Assembly: GCA_020050695.1 (NCBI GenBank)
Contig: JAGVKI010000064.1
Coordinates: forward strand, 1-8,534
Reading direction: 5' to 3'
Length of the DNA stretch: 8,534 nt
DNA from: Alphaproteobacteria bacterium
Lineage (GTDB): Bacteria > Pseudomonadota > Alphaproteobacteria > Rickettsiales > SXRF01
Each line of letters begins with the position of its first letter. The stretch's first letter is position 1. Of the stretch, positions 1-7,089 are shown piece by piece. The notes below the pieces were generated by a model. That model did no database searches. It was not told the origin of the DNA and saw only the letters and a program-made list of their open reading frames with translations. Position numbers and translations under genes: made by a program.

Positions 1-1224
1 CACCTGATCGACATCACCGAACAAAAGCAGTTGGAACTGCGCTTCTCCCACTCCCAGAAAATGCAGGCTGTGGGCCAGCTGGCTGGTGGCGTCGCGCATG
101 ACTTCAATAACCTGCTGACCGCAATGATCGGTTTCTGCGACCTGCTGCTGATGCGCCACCCTGCGGGCGACCAGTCGTTTGCCGACATCATGCAGATCAA
201 GCAAAACGCCAACCGTGCCGCCAACCTGGTGCGTCAGCTGCTTGCCTTCTCGCGCAGGCAGACATTGCAGCCAAAAGTACTCGACCTTACCGACGTACTG
301 GCCGAACTTTCCAACCTTATCCGCCGCCTGATCGGTGAGAATATCGAACTCAAAATGGTGCATGGCCGCGATATTGGCCATGTAAAGGCAGACCAGGGCC
401 AGCTTGAACAGGTGCTGATCAACCTGGCGGTAAATGCGCGCGATGCCATGACAGGCGGCGGTACACTTACTATCCAGACCAATCTGGCCACGATTGACTC
501 AAGGCATCCCCTTCCCAGGCACCTGATCGCCCCCGCGGAAGACGACTCAAGCATTCCAGACGGAAATTACATATTGGTCGAAGTGATTGATACGGGCTGC
601 GGTATTCCCAGAGCCATCATCCAGAAAATCTTTGAACCGTTCTTCTCCACTAAGGCCGTAGGCTCAGGCACCGGCCTCGGCTTATCGACCGTATATGGTA
701 TTATCAAGCAGTCCGGCGGTTATGTATATGTCGCCAGCAAGCCTGATGAAGGCACCAATTTCTGCCTGTATTTCCCTGTGGTGCAGGCGCATGAAGTATC
801 AGCCGCTGCAGCTGCCGAAACCGAGACGGCTGAAAAAGCCGCTTCGGTGGATCTGACGGGTAAATGCACTATTCTGCTGGTGGAGGACGAAACACCGGTT
901 CGTATCTTTGCAGGCCGCGCACTTCGCAATAAAGGCTACACCATACTCGAGGCTGATTGCGGCGATACCGCCATCAACATCATGAAAGAGCATGGCAACG
1001 AAGTAGAGGTCATTGTGACCGACGTAATAATGCCAGGCATGAATGGCCCCACCATGATCGACCAGGTCATCAAGGAATACCCCGACGTAAAGGTGATCTT
1101 CATTTCCGGCTATGCTGAGGACGTATTCGTCAATAACTACGGCTCTGAGCGCAGCTTCAACTTCCTTGCCAAGCCATTTACCCTAAAGCAGCTTGCCAGC
1201 AAGATTAAAGAGGTCACTGGCTGA
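1..1224 (+). CDS. cckA: CckA-type hybrid sensor histidine kinase, 3' part (5' end outside window)
   Basis: The reading frame is open from base 1, so this is the C-terminal 407 residues of a longer protein. In window residue numbers, the end of a PAS-like linker (LIDITEQKQLE, 2-12) is followed by the DHp domain with H-box GGVAHDFNNLL (phosphorylated His33). The ATPase domain has an N-box (NLAVNARDAM, about 141-150), a G1 box (DTGCGIP), an F box (EPFFSTK) and a G2 box (GTGLGLSTVYG). A receiver domain spans about 290-407, with acidic residues in LLVEDE, phospho-acceptor Asp341 in TDVIMP and conserved Lys391 in AKPF. This order and these motifs match CckA, which in alphaproteobacteria phosphorylates ChpT and so controls CtrA and CpdR. 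The N-terminal membrane and PAS part is not visible, so the gene name rests on the kinase and receiver. The stop overlaps the next start as TGATG. Confidence 0.9.
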   Translation, partial: HLIDITEQKQLELRFSHSQKMQAVGQLAGGVAHDFNNLLTAMIGFCDLLLMRHPAGDQSFADIMQIKQNANRAANLVRQLLAFSRRQTLQPKVLDLTDVLAELSNLIRRLIGENIELKMVHGRDIGHVKADQGQLEQVLINLAVNARDAMTGGGTLTIQTNLATIDSRHPLPRHLIAPAEDDSSIPDGNYILVEVIDTGCGIPRAIIQKIFEPFFSTKAVGSGTGLGLSTVYGIIKQSGGYVYVASKPDEGTNFCLYFPVVQAHEVSAAAAAETETAEKAASVDLTGKCTILLVEDETPVRIFAGRALRNKGYTILEADCGDTAINIMKEHGNEVEVIVTDVIMPGMNGPTMIDQVIKEYPDVKVIFISGYAEDVFVNNYGSERSFNFLAKPFTLKQLASKIKEVTG

Positions 1225-1877
1225 TGGATTGGTACGCCCCCATACGCAACTACTGTGAACGCACAGGTGACCTGCTATGGAGCGAGCCAGTCAATGCCAT
1301 CACCAACCTCTCCTTTTTTATTGCTGCCCTGCTTCTATGGAAATCTTATAAAGCCGCAGGCCAGAAAGACCGGCAGTTTGCGGCGCTGATTGCCCTGATA
1401 GCTATTGTAGGCTTTGGAAGTTCATTATTTCATACCTTTGCCAACGGCCTGACCATGTTGGCCGACGTCATTCCTATCGCACTGTTCACCTTCTTTTATT
1501 TATGGGTGGTACTGCGCAGGCTCATTGGCCTCAGCCAGACATATGCCACTGCCTGCCTGCTGCTTTTTGCAGGCGTTGCCTCGCAAATGCCGAAGGTGTC
1601 GCCAGAGTTTCGCTTCAACGGCTCTATCGATTATTTGCCATGCCTCGCCGCGCTGCTGATCATCAGTGCCATACTCTATAAAAAAAGTTCACCCGCATCG
1701 GGCCGCATATTAATTGCAGCTATCTGCTTTATAATATCGCTCACCTTCCGCTCGGTTGATTTTGCCATTTGCCCCAGCTTCCCGCTTGGCACACATTTTC
1801 TGTGGCATACACTTAACGGCTTCATGCTTTACATGCTCGCCAGTGTATTTTTACTGCACCAAAATCCTGCGAAGTAA
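1224..1877 (+). CDS. Alkaline ceramidase-like (CREST superfamily) integral membrane protein
   Basis: A 217-residue, strongly hydrophobic protein with about seven possible membrane segments and no signal peptide. It carries the residues that build the metal site of alkaline ceramidases, spaced as I recall them in human ACER3: Ser66 and His70 (GSSLFHTF), Asp81 (LADVIPI), and His191/His195 (HFLWH). The S+4H, H+11D and H+4H spacings all agree. The N-terminal stretch YCERTGDLLWSEPVNAITN resembles the calcium-site and E-x-x-N region of that family, with Glu21 and Asn24 kept. By homology it may be a membrane amide hydrolase acting on ceramide or another lipid; the substrate is not shown by sequence. 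The ATG overlaps the cckA stop by one base, so translation is probably coupled. Bacterial members are often annotated only as 'ceramidase domain' or hypothetical proteins. Confidence 0.8.
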   Translation: MDWYAPIRNYCERTGDLLWSEPVNAITNLSFFIAALLLWKSYKAAGQKDRQFAALIALIAIVGFGSSLFHTFANGLTMLADVIPIALFTFFYLWVVLRRLIGLSQTYATACLLLFAGVASQMPKVSPEFRFNGSIDYLPCLAALLIISAILYKKSSPASGRILIAAICFIISLTFRSVDFAICPSFPLGTHFLWHTLNGFMLYMLASVFLLHQNPAK

Positions 1878-1954
1878 TATTAATTAATTTTATTTGCGCA
1901 CCATAATATTCCGTGTAGAGTAACACCATCTTCACACTTATACAGGGGCTCACC
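1878..1954 (+). promoter_or_regulatory. recA upstream region with candidate promoter and strong ribosome site
   Basis: This 77-base AT-rich gap holds a perfect 10-base palindrome ATTAATTAAT (1879-1888). A weak sigma70-like pair is TTGCGC (1894-1899) and TAGAGT (1916-1921) with 16 bases between. The ribosome site AGGGG (1944-1948) sits 6 bases before the recA ATG and supports that start. I looked for the alphaproteobacterial LexA operator GAAC-N7-GTTC and found neither half in this gap. The promoter call is tentative; the ribosome site is solid. Confidence 0.4.
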
Positions 1955-2983
1955 ATGGACAAGAACAAAGCGCTAGAAACAGCACTCAGCCAGATCGAAA
2001 AGAATTTCGGCAAAGGCTCCATCATGAAACTTGGCGATACCCAGATGGAAGCGGTGGAAGCCACCTCCTGCGGTTCGCTAGGTCTTGACCTTGCGCTTGG
2101 CGTAGGCGGTATTCCGCGTGGCCGTATCATTGAAATCTTTGGCCCGGAAAGTTCAGGTAAAACCACCCTCACCCTGCATATCGTTGCGGAAGCACAGAAA
2201 AAAGGCGGCACCTGCGCGTTTATCGATGCTGAGCATGCACTCGACCCGATCTATGCCAAGAAGCTTGGTGTTAATATCGATGACCTGCTGATCTCCCAGC
2301 CAGACACGGGCGAACAGGCGCTCGAAATTACCGATACGCTGGTTCGCTCCGGCGCAATCGACGTGATTGTGGTCGACTCAGTTGCAGCACTGGTGCCTAA
2401 AGCCGAACTCGACGGCGAAATGGGCGATTCCCACATGGGTCTTCAGGCCCGCCTGATGAGCCAGGCGCTGCGCAAGCTGACCGGTTCCATCTCGCGTACC
2501 AACTGCACCATCATCTTCATCAACCAGATCCGTATGAAGATTGGTGTTATGTTCGGCAATCCTGAAACCACCACTGGTGGTAACGCGCTGAAGTTCTACG
2601 CTTCCGTGCGTCTGGATATTCGCCGCATCGGTGCGATCAAAGACAAGGAAGAAGTAGTAGGCAACCAGACCCGCGTAAAAGTGGTGAAAAACAAAGTTGC
2701 ACCTCCTTTCCGTCAGGTGGAATTTGATATTATGTACGGCGAAGGCATTTCCAAAACAGGCGAACTGATCGACCTGGGCGTGAAGTCCGGCATGGTTGAA
2801 AAGTCCGGCTCCTGGTTCTCTTATAAAGACCAGCGCATCGGCCAGGGCCGTGAAAACGCTAAACAGTTCCTGCGCGACAATCCAAAAGTGGCTGCAGAAA
2901 TCGAAGCTAAGATCCGCGAGAATGCTGGCGTTATTGCCACCGCTCTGAAGGATGAACCTGAATCGGTTTCCGAAGACGCATAA
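1955..2983 (+). CDS. recA: Recombinase RecA
   Basis: A 342-residue protein of normal length that forms the ATP-dependent filament on single-stranded DNA for homologous recombination and triggers LexA self-cleavage in the SOS response. Visible motifs are the Walker A loop GPESSGKTT (63-71, Lys69), catalytic Glu93 in [10 protein letters not shown], Walker B VIVVDS (Asp141), and the ATP-sensing Gln191 in [19 protein letters not shown], which leads into loop L2. All sit three residues earlier than in E. coli RecA, which fits a slightly shorter N-terminus. The C-terminal tail is acidic ([10 protein letters not shown]), as is usual. A good ribosome site lies 6 bases upstream of the ATG. The next gene starts 19 bases downstream with its own ribosome site, so co-transcription is likely. 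Confidence 0.98.
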   Translation: MDKNKALETALSQIEKNFGKGSIMKLGDTQMEAVEATSCGSLGLDLALGVGGIPRGRIIEIFGPESSGKTTLTLHIVAEAQKKGGTCAFIDAEHALDPIYAKKLGVNIDDLLISQPDTGEQALEITDTLVRSGAIDVIVVDSVAALVPKAELDGEMGDSHMGLQARLMSQALRKLTGSISRTNCTIIFINQIRMKIGVMFGNPETTTGGNALKFYASVRLDIRRIGAIKDKEEVVGNQTRVKVVKNKVAPPFRQVEFDIMYGEGISKTGELIDLGVKSGMVEKSGSWFSYKDQRIGQGRENAKQFLRDNPKVAAEIEAKIRENAGVIATALKDEPESVSEDA

Positions 2984-3002
2984 ACCTTAAAGGGAGTTTA
3001 TC

Positions 3003-3449
3003 ATGGCACGCAGCATACGCCCCGATGAACTCGAAAAAATCCGAAAGGCTGTCACGGGCGATGCTGAAAATGCCGCCCGTGAAGCCGCCGGAAAAGCGCT
3101 GCGCAAAGCCATCCCTTTTGAACCTGCCCCTACCGACGGTGCACCAGACCCGGATGCCCCGCACCATGCCATTATCCATTTTCCGCAAACACGTGCACGC
3201 CTGACGTCCGATCCGAAGAAAGGCCCGGGCGGTGATGTGGACTTAAATGTTATAAAGCCAGATGGCACCCCCGTGGATGTACCGGAAATCACCGCAGGCG
3301 GCGGCACTAAGGGCGGCAAGGTAACGCTTGACCCGCGCGCCGTACCAGAAGCGCTTGAACAACTTGGCGGTGCTGAGATAAATAAGGATAAGACCGTGCA
3401 ATTCAGCCAGATGGTGGATGGCACCCAAACCGGAAGAGTAAAAGGATAA
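3003..3449 (+). CDS. Unrecognised 148-residue polar protein in the recA operon
   Basis: I do not recognise this family. The ribosome site AAAGGGAG (2989-2996) lies 6 bases before the ATG, which makes it a credible gene. The protein has no signal peptide or membrane segment. Residues 1 to about 35 look like a charged amphipathic helix (PDELEKIRKAV, ENAAREAAGKAL). The middle is rich in Pro, Gly and Asp (about 37-105) and probably poorly ordered, with several short segments such as DVDLNVIKPDGTPVDVP that could form strands. A second short helix, PEALEQLGG, follows near 115-125. No catalytic motif stands out. It sits 19 bases after recA and ends 3 bases before the YciI-like gene, whose ribosome site lies inside its last codons, so the three genes are probably one transcript. 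A link to DNA repair would be inference from position only. Confidence 0.75.
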   Translation: MARSIRPDELEKIRKAVTGDAENAAREAAGKALRKAIPFEPAPTDGAPDPDAPHHAIIHFPQTRARLTSDPKKGPGGDVDLNVIKPDGTPVDVPEITAGGGTKGGKVTLDPRAVPEALEQLGGAEINKDKTVQFSQMVDGTQTGRVKG

Positions 3450-3452
3450 TAT

Positions 3453-3758
3453 ATGCAGTTTCTAATCGTAGCTTATGACGCAAAAGACGCGGGTGCTATG
3501 GAACGCCGCATGGCTGCGCGTGAAGCGCACCTTGCCAGCATTGCTGAATATAAGGCCAAGGGACACATGCATATCGGCGCAGCACTGCTCGATGATGCAG
3601 GCAAAATGGTCGGCTCTACCCTGATTGTGGAATTTCCTACCCGCGCCGATTGCGATAACTGGCTGAACGCCGATCCATACGTTACGGGTAAGGTATGGAA
3701 CGACATCACTGTGCAGGAATGCAAGATCGCTCCATCTTTTATCGCAAAAGCGGCTTAA
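3453..3758 (+). CDS. YciI-like protein
   Basis: A 101-residue protein with the layout of the YCII family (dimeric alpha-beta barrel, ferredoxin-like fold). The opening strand is FLIVAYD. A helix with the conserved R-x-x-H-L motif follows (REAHL, His26), then a G-x-x-x-x-GAALLDDAGKMVGS turn (about 37-55), a strand LIVEF, and the family's closing W-L-x-x-DPY motif (Trp70, Asp74-Pro75-Tyr76). Family members are small cytosolic proteins whose conserved His and Asp suggest an active site, but no general function is established. The ribosome site AAAGGA (3441-3446) overlaps the end of the upstream gene and lies 6 bases before the ATG, so the two are translationally coupled. The gene ends just before a hairpin terminator. 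Confidence 0.88.
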   Translation: MQFLIVAYDAKDAGAMERRMAAREAHLASIAEYKAKGHMHIGAALLDDAGKMVGSTLIVEFPTRADCDNWLNADPYVTGKVWNDITVQECKIAPSFIAKAA

Positions 3759-3760
3759 GC

Positions 3761-3805
3761 AAAAACGGCCACGCCGATTCTAAGATCTATGCGTGGCCGT
3801 CTTTA
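3761..3805. terminator. Bidirectional intrinsic terminator between convergent genes
   Basis: A perfect 10-base-pair stem, ACGGCCACGC (3765-3774) with GCGTGGCCGT (3791-3800), encloses a 16-base loop that can pair further (GAT 3776-3778 with ATC 3785-3787). On the minus strand the stem runs into five T residues (3765-3761), a classic terminator for the secreted-protein gene. On the plus strand it is followed by CTTT, a weaker tract for the recA-side transcript. It lies 6 bases after the YciI-like stop and 23 bases after the minus-strand stop. Confidence 0.85.
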
Positions 3806-3823
3806 AAAAGCGAATATCAGGGG

Positions 3824-4144
3824 TTATTCGCCTTTTTTCAGGTCATCAACTTCTTCCTGAAGTTCATCTTCGTGATAATCCTTTTTAGCTTTGTGGAAAT
3901 CACGGGCTGCTTTGTTAGCGCCAATCTGAACGCTCTGGGAAGCCTGATCTACAGGGTTCTCATTCGCTTTAGCCGCTTCCTTTTCAGCGCGGTTTACCGC
4001 GATGTTGTCGTTCTGCTTAGCGATATGTCCTTTTTCCTGCTGAACAGCCTTTGCTTCCTCCGCAACGTCTGCCGGGGTGGTATCGGCATAGGCCGCAGTG
4101 GAAATAACCGACATAACAGCCATTACTAAAATGTGTTTTTTCAT
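3824..4144 (-). CDS. Small secreted, highly charged alpha-helical protein of unknown function
   Basis: A 106-residue protein I do not recognise. Residues 1-20 form a clear Sec signal peptide: a basic start (MKKH), a hydrophobic core (ILVMAVMSVIST) and an AYA cleavage site before Asp21. The mature part, about 86 residues, is rich in Ala, Lys, Glu, Asp, Gln and Asn. It has no Cys and almost no large hydrophobics and looks helical, possibly coiled coil, ending in a very charged tail (KKDYHEDELQEEVDDLKKGE). It has no lipobox, so a soluble periplasmic or secreted protein is expected. The ribosome site is weak (TGGA, 4154-4151 on the minus strand, 6 bases before the ATG). It is convergent with the recA-side genes, shares their terminator and is divergent from alaS. 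The signal peptide makes this strand far more convincing than the overlapping plus-strand frame. Confidence 0.82.
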   Translation of the reverse strand: MKKHILVMAVMSVISTAAYADTTPADVAEEAKAVQQEKGHIAKQNDNIAVNRAEKEAAKANENPVDQASQSVQIGANKAARDFHKAKKDYHEDELQEEVDDLKKGE

Positions 4145-4320
4145 ATAAAATCCATATATTTATTTAACAAATCACCAATATTTTTATTGGCTTTAAACAA
4201 CCGTAACCTTTTGGTGATAAATTTTTCATATGATTCACCCCGTAAGAATATAAAATACCATACCCTGCGGTTTGCCTCGGGACTTGCAATACTACTGCCT
4301 TTTCTATATGTTAGCCCCCT
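4145..4320. promoter_or_regulatory. AT-rich divergent intergenic region between the secreted-protein gene and alaS
   Basis: These 176 bases should hold both promoters. For alaS the best pair I see is TTGCAA (4284-4289) and TATATG (4305-4310), with a short 15-base spacer. Transcription from it would begin only a few bases before the alaS ATG. No purine-rich ribosome site precedes that ATG (ttagccccct). For the minus-strand gene I see no strong match, only AT-rich sequence. The region also holds the hairpin at 4175-4190, a second near-inverse copy of its arm at 4209-4218, and a GATTC (GANTC) site at 4232-4236, the motif methylated by CcrM in alphaproteobacteria. Confidence 0.4.
4171..4218. repeat. 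Inverted repeats in the divergent promoter region
   Basis: CCAATA (4175-4180) and TATTGG (4185-4190) are a perfect 6-base inverted repeat around TTTT. In addition, ATCACCAATA (4171-4180) and TTTTGGTGAT (4209-4218) are inverted copies matching at 9 of 10 bases, with centres 38 bases apart. They could be operator half-sites or a hairpin in the 5' leader of the minus-strand gene. AT-rich DNA makes chance repeats likely. Confidence 0.35.
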
Positions 4321-7089
4321 ATGAAAAATGTAAACGACGTCCGCTCCGCTTTCCTTGATTTCTTCAAACGCAATGGCCATGAAGTCCGGCCATCGAGTTC
4401 CCTTGTCCCGCATAACGATCCGACACTGATGTTCGCCAATGCTGGCATGAACCAGTTCAAGAACGTATTTACGGGCGCTGAGAAACTTCCATATGTACGC
4501 GCCGCAACGTCGCAGAAATGCGTACGCGCTGGCGGTAAGCATAACGACCTGGATAACGTGGGTTACACCGCGCGCCATCACACCTTCTTTGAAATGCTGG
4601 GCAATTTCTCGTTTGGCGACTATTTCAAGGAACAGGCCATTGAACACGCCTGGAACCTGCTGACCAAGGATTATGGTATCCCGGCAGATAAGCTGTCATT
4701 TACCGTATATCATACCGACGATGAGGCCTTTAACCTCTGGAAGCGCATCACCGGCTGCGACGACCGTAAAATCCTGCGTATCCCAACCAAAGATAACTTC
4801 TGGGCAATGGGTGATACCGGCCCGTGCGGCCCGTGCTCTGAAATTTTCTATGACCACGGCGAAAAAGCGGGGAACGGCCAGTGGGCGCTCAATTCCGATG
4901 GCAGCGATCGTTTCGACGCCCGCTTCGTAGAAATCTGGAACCTGGTATTCATGCAGTATGAACAGGTAGATGCCGATACGCGTGTTGACCTGCCGAAACC
5001 CTCCATCGATACGGGCATGGGGCTGGAGCGTATTGCCGCCGTACTTCAGGGTGTGCATGACAATTACGACATCGACCTGTTTAAAAACCTGATTGCCAAT
5101 ATCAAAGAACAAGCCGCGCAGCTTGGCGCAAAACCAGCAGCGCAGCCTGCGCCATATAAAGTACTGGCTGACCATTTACGCTCCTCCTGCTTCCTGATTG
5201 CAGACGGCGTGATGCCATCGAACGAAGGCCGCGGCTATGTACTGCGCCGTATCATGCGCCGCGCCATGCGTTATGCGCATCAGCTAGGCTGCAAAGACCC
5301 GCTGATGTATAAGCTGGTGCCTACACTGGTTAAAGAAATGGGACTGCAATACCCGGAACTGATCCGCGCTGAAGCAAGCATCATTGAAAATTTAAAACAG
5401 GAAGAAGAGCGCTTTAAACAGACGTTAGAGCGCGGCCTGAAACTGCTGGAAGAAGAATCTGCCAATCTTGCATCAGGCCAGAAACTGGCTGGCGAAGCGG
5501 CTTTCAAACTCTATGACACCTACGGCTTCCCGCTTGATCTTACGCAGGACATCCTGCGTGGCCGAGGCATCGAAGTGGATACTGACGGCTTTGAAAAAAG
5601 CATGGAAGGCCAGCGTGAAATGGCCCGCACCGCGCATAAGGGTTCGGGTGATGTCGCTACCGGAAAAATCTGGTTTGAACTTAAAGAGAAAATCGGTGCC
5701 AATATTTTCCTGGGCTATGACAAAGACGAATCCCAAAGCAAAGTGCTCGCGCTTGTAAAAGGCGGCGAGCAGGTTGATTCTGCGATTGCTGGCGACGAAG
5801 TTTATATCATACTCGACCAGACACCGTTTTACGGTGAATCCGGCGGTCAAATTGGCGATACCGGTAGTTTTAAAGATGTAGCCGATGTTACTGATACACA
5901 AAAACCACTGGATGATTTCATTGTACATAAGGCAAAGCTGAAAGCCTCTGTTAAAGTGGGCGACACGCTGCATGCCGTGATTGATACCACGCGCCGCAGC
6001 CGCATTCGCTCCAACCATTCGGCGACTCACCTGCTGCACAAAGCCCTGCGCGAAACACTTGGCGAGCATGTAACCCAGAAAGGTTCGCTCGTTTCGCAGG
6101 AGCGCCTGCGCTTTGACATCAGCCATAACAAGGCCGTCAGCCGCGAGGAAATCGCTGCCGTTGAACGCCGCGTAAATGAGGTGATCCTGCGCGCAAGCCC
6201 GGTAGAAACCAAAGTCATGACACCGGACGATGCCATCAATGCAGGCGCTATGGCACTGTTTGGTGAAAAATACGGCGATAATGTGCGCGTACTTTCCATG
6301 GGCGACGATGCGGGTAAAGCATTCTCGGTTGAACTATGCGGCGGTACACACGTGCGCAGCACCGGCGATATTGGCATATTCAAGGTAACCAGCGAAGGCT
6401 CGGTAGCAGCCGGCATCCGCCGTTTGGAGGCAGTCACCGGCGAAGCCGTGCGTGACTTTCTGATCGAATCGCTCTCCAAACAATATGAGCAGTTGCAGAA
6501 ACTTTCCGAGGACAATACCAAGCTGATCGCAGAACTGGCGGAAGCCACCAAATCAGCCCCTCGCCCCGCACTGGCTCCTCACCGCTTCTTAAGCGACAGC
6601 TTTAAAACTGCTGCGCTCAAAGACTTAAACGCAATGTTCGATAAGGAAAACATGGCGCAGCTTGAAGCCATCCAGACCCTTCAGGAACAAAATAAGAAAC
6701 TCGGCAAAGAAGTCGCCGAAGCTAAAAAACAACTCGCACTGGGCGATGCCAAGGTAGAAAAAGAAATGATTGGCGATATAGGATTCATCGGCAAAGCGTT
6801 CGATGGCCTTGATCCCAAAGAACTGCGCGCTGTGGCTGAAACCTTCCTGAAGCAGGCGGAGCCTGGTATTGCAGCTGTTGCAACTAACGTGGAAGGCAAA
6901 GCCTCCGTAGTGGTTGCGGTTAGCAAAACCGTGGCAGAAAAACATAGCGCAGTCACCCTCGTTCAGGCGGCAGTAGCCGAACTGGGCGGTAAAGGCGGCG
7001 GCGGAAGACCCGATATGGCACAAGGCGGTGGGCCAGATGGGGATAAATTAGATGCCGCGATAGCAAAAATAAGGGCACTTGTAGCATGA
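4321..7089 (+). CDS. alaS: Alanine--tRNA ligase
   Basis: A 922-residue cytosolic class II synthetase that charges tRNA-Ala and hydrolyses mischarged Ser- and Gly-tRNA-Ala. The N-terminal catalytic domain starts as in E. coli AlaS ([36 protein letters not shown]), which fixes the ATG at 4321 although no ribosome site precedes it. It continues with [15 protein letters not shown] and a class II motif 3 region ([15 protein letters not shown]). The editing domain has both zinc-binding halves: His566-x3-His570 (HSATH) and Cys673-x3-His677 (CGGTH). A charged, coiled-coil-prone linker (about 718-812) leads to the C-Ala/DHHA1 domain with [16 protein letters not shown] (889-904). At 922 residues it is longer than the roughly 875 usual; the excess lies mainly in the linker (see findings). 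The stop overlaps the icd start as ATGA. Confidence 0.98.
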   Translation: MKNVNDVRSAFLDFFKRNGHEVRPSSSLVPHNDPTLMFANAGMNQFKNVFTGAEKLPYVRAATSQKCVRAGGKHNDLDNVGYTARHHTFFEMLGNFSFGDYFKEQAIEHAWNLLTKDYGIPADKLSFTVYHTDDEAFNLWKRITGCDDRKILRIPTKDNFWAMGDTGPCGPCSEIFYDHGEKAGNGQWALNSDGSDRFDARFVEIWNLVFMQYEQVDADTRVDLPKPSIDTGMGLERIAAVLQGVHDNYDIDLFKNLIANIKEQAAQLGAKPAAQPAPYKVLADHLRSSCFLIADGVMPSNEGRGYVLRRIMRRAMRYAHQLGCKDPLMYKLVPTLVKEMGLQYPELIRAEASIIENLKQEEERFKQTLERGLKLLEEESANLASGQKLAGEAAFKLYDTYGFPLDLTQDILRGRGIEVDTDGFEKSMEGQREMARTAHKGSGDVATGKIWFELKEKIGANIFLGYDKDESQSKVLALVKGGEQVDSAIAGDEVYIILDQTPFYGESGGQIGDTGSFKDVADVTDTQKPLDDFIVHKAKLKASVKVGDTLHAVIDTTRRSRIRSNHSATHLLHKALRETLGEHVTQKGSLVSQERLRFDISHNKAVSREEIAAVERRVNEVILRASPVETKVMTPDDAINAGAMALFGEKYGDNVRVLSMGDDAGKAFSVELCGGTHVRSTGDIGIFKVTSEGSVAAGIRRLEAVTGEAVRDFLIESLSKQYEQLQKLSEDNTKLIAELAEATKSAPRPALAPHRFLSDSFKTAALKDLNAMFDKENMAQLEAIQTLQEQNKKLGKEVAEAKKQLALGDAKVEKEMIGDIGFIGKAFDGLDPKELRAVAETFLKQAEPGIAAVATNVEGKASVVVAVSKTVAEKHSAVTLVQAAVAELGGKGGGGRPDMAQGGGPDGDKLDAAIAKIRALVA

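Noticed and set aside
1879..1888. Perfect palindrome ATTAATTAAT just after the ceramidase-like gene.
   Set aside because: Too AT-rich and short to be a terminator, and palindromes of this kind arise easily in such sequence; kept only as a note on the recA upstream region.
2984..3002. Possible terminator or promoter between recA and the next gene.
   Set aside because: Only 19 bases, taken up mainly by a ribosome site; no hairpin or promoter elements fit.
3695..4129. A 144-residue plus-strand open frame with hydrophobic stretches, antisense to the small secreted-protein gene.
   Set aside because: It overlaps the end of the YciI-like gene, runs through the terminator hairpin and has no ribosome site. 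The minus-strand frame has a clear signal peptide and shares the terminator.
4193..4207. Possible CtrA-like site (TTAA followed by GTAAC).
   Set aside because: The spacing is 6 instead of 7 bases and the second half is mismatched, so it does not meet the TTAA-N7-TTAA consensus.
4141..4647. A 168-residue minus-strand open frame across the alaS start and the intergenic region.
   Set aside because: Half of it is antisense to the highly conserved AlaS N-terminus, and the rest covers the AT-rich promoter region. No recognisable domain.
5473..6126. A 217-residue minus-strand open frame inside alaS.
   Set aside because: Fully antisense to the AlaS catalytic and editing domains, with no domain or ribosome site; a shadow of a long gene.
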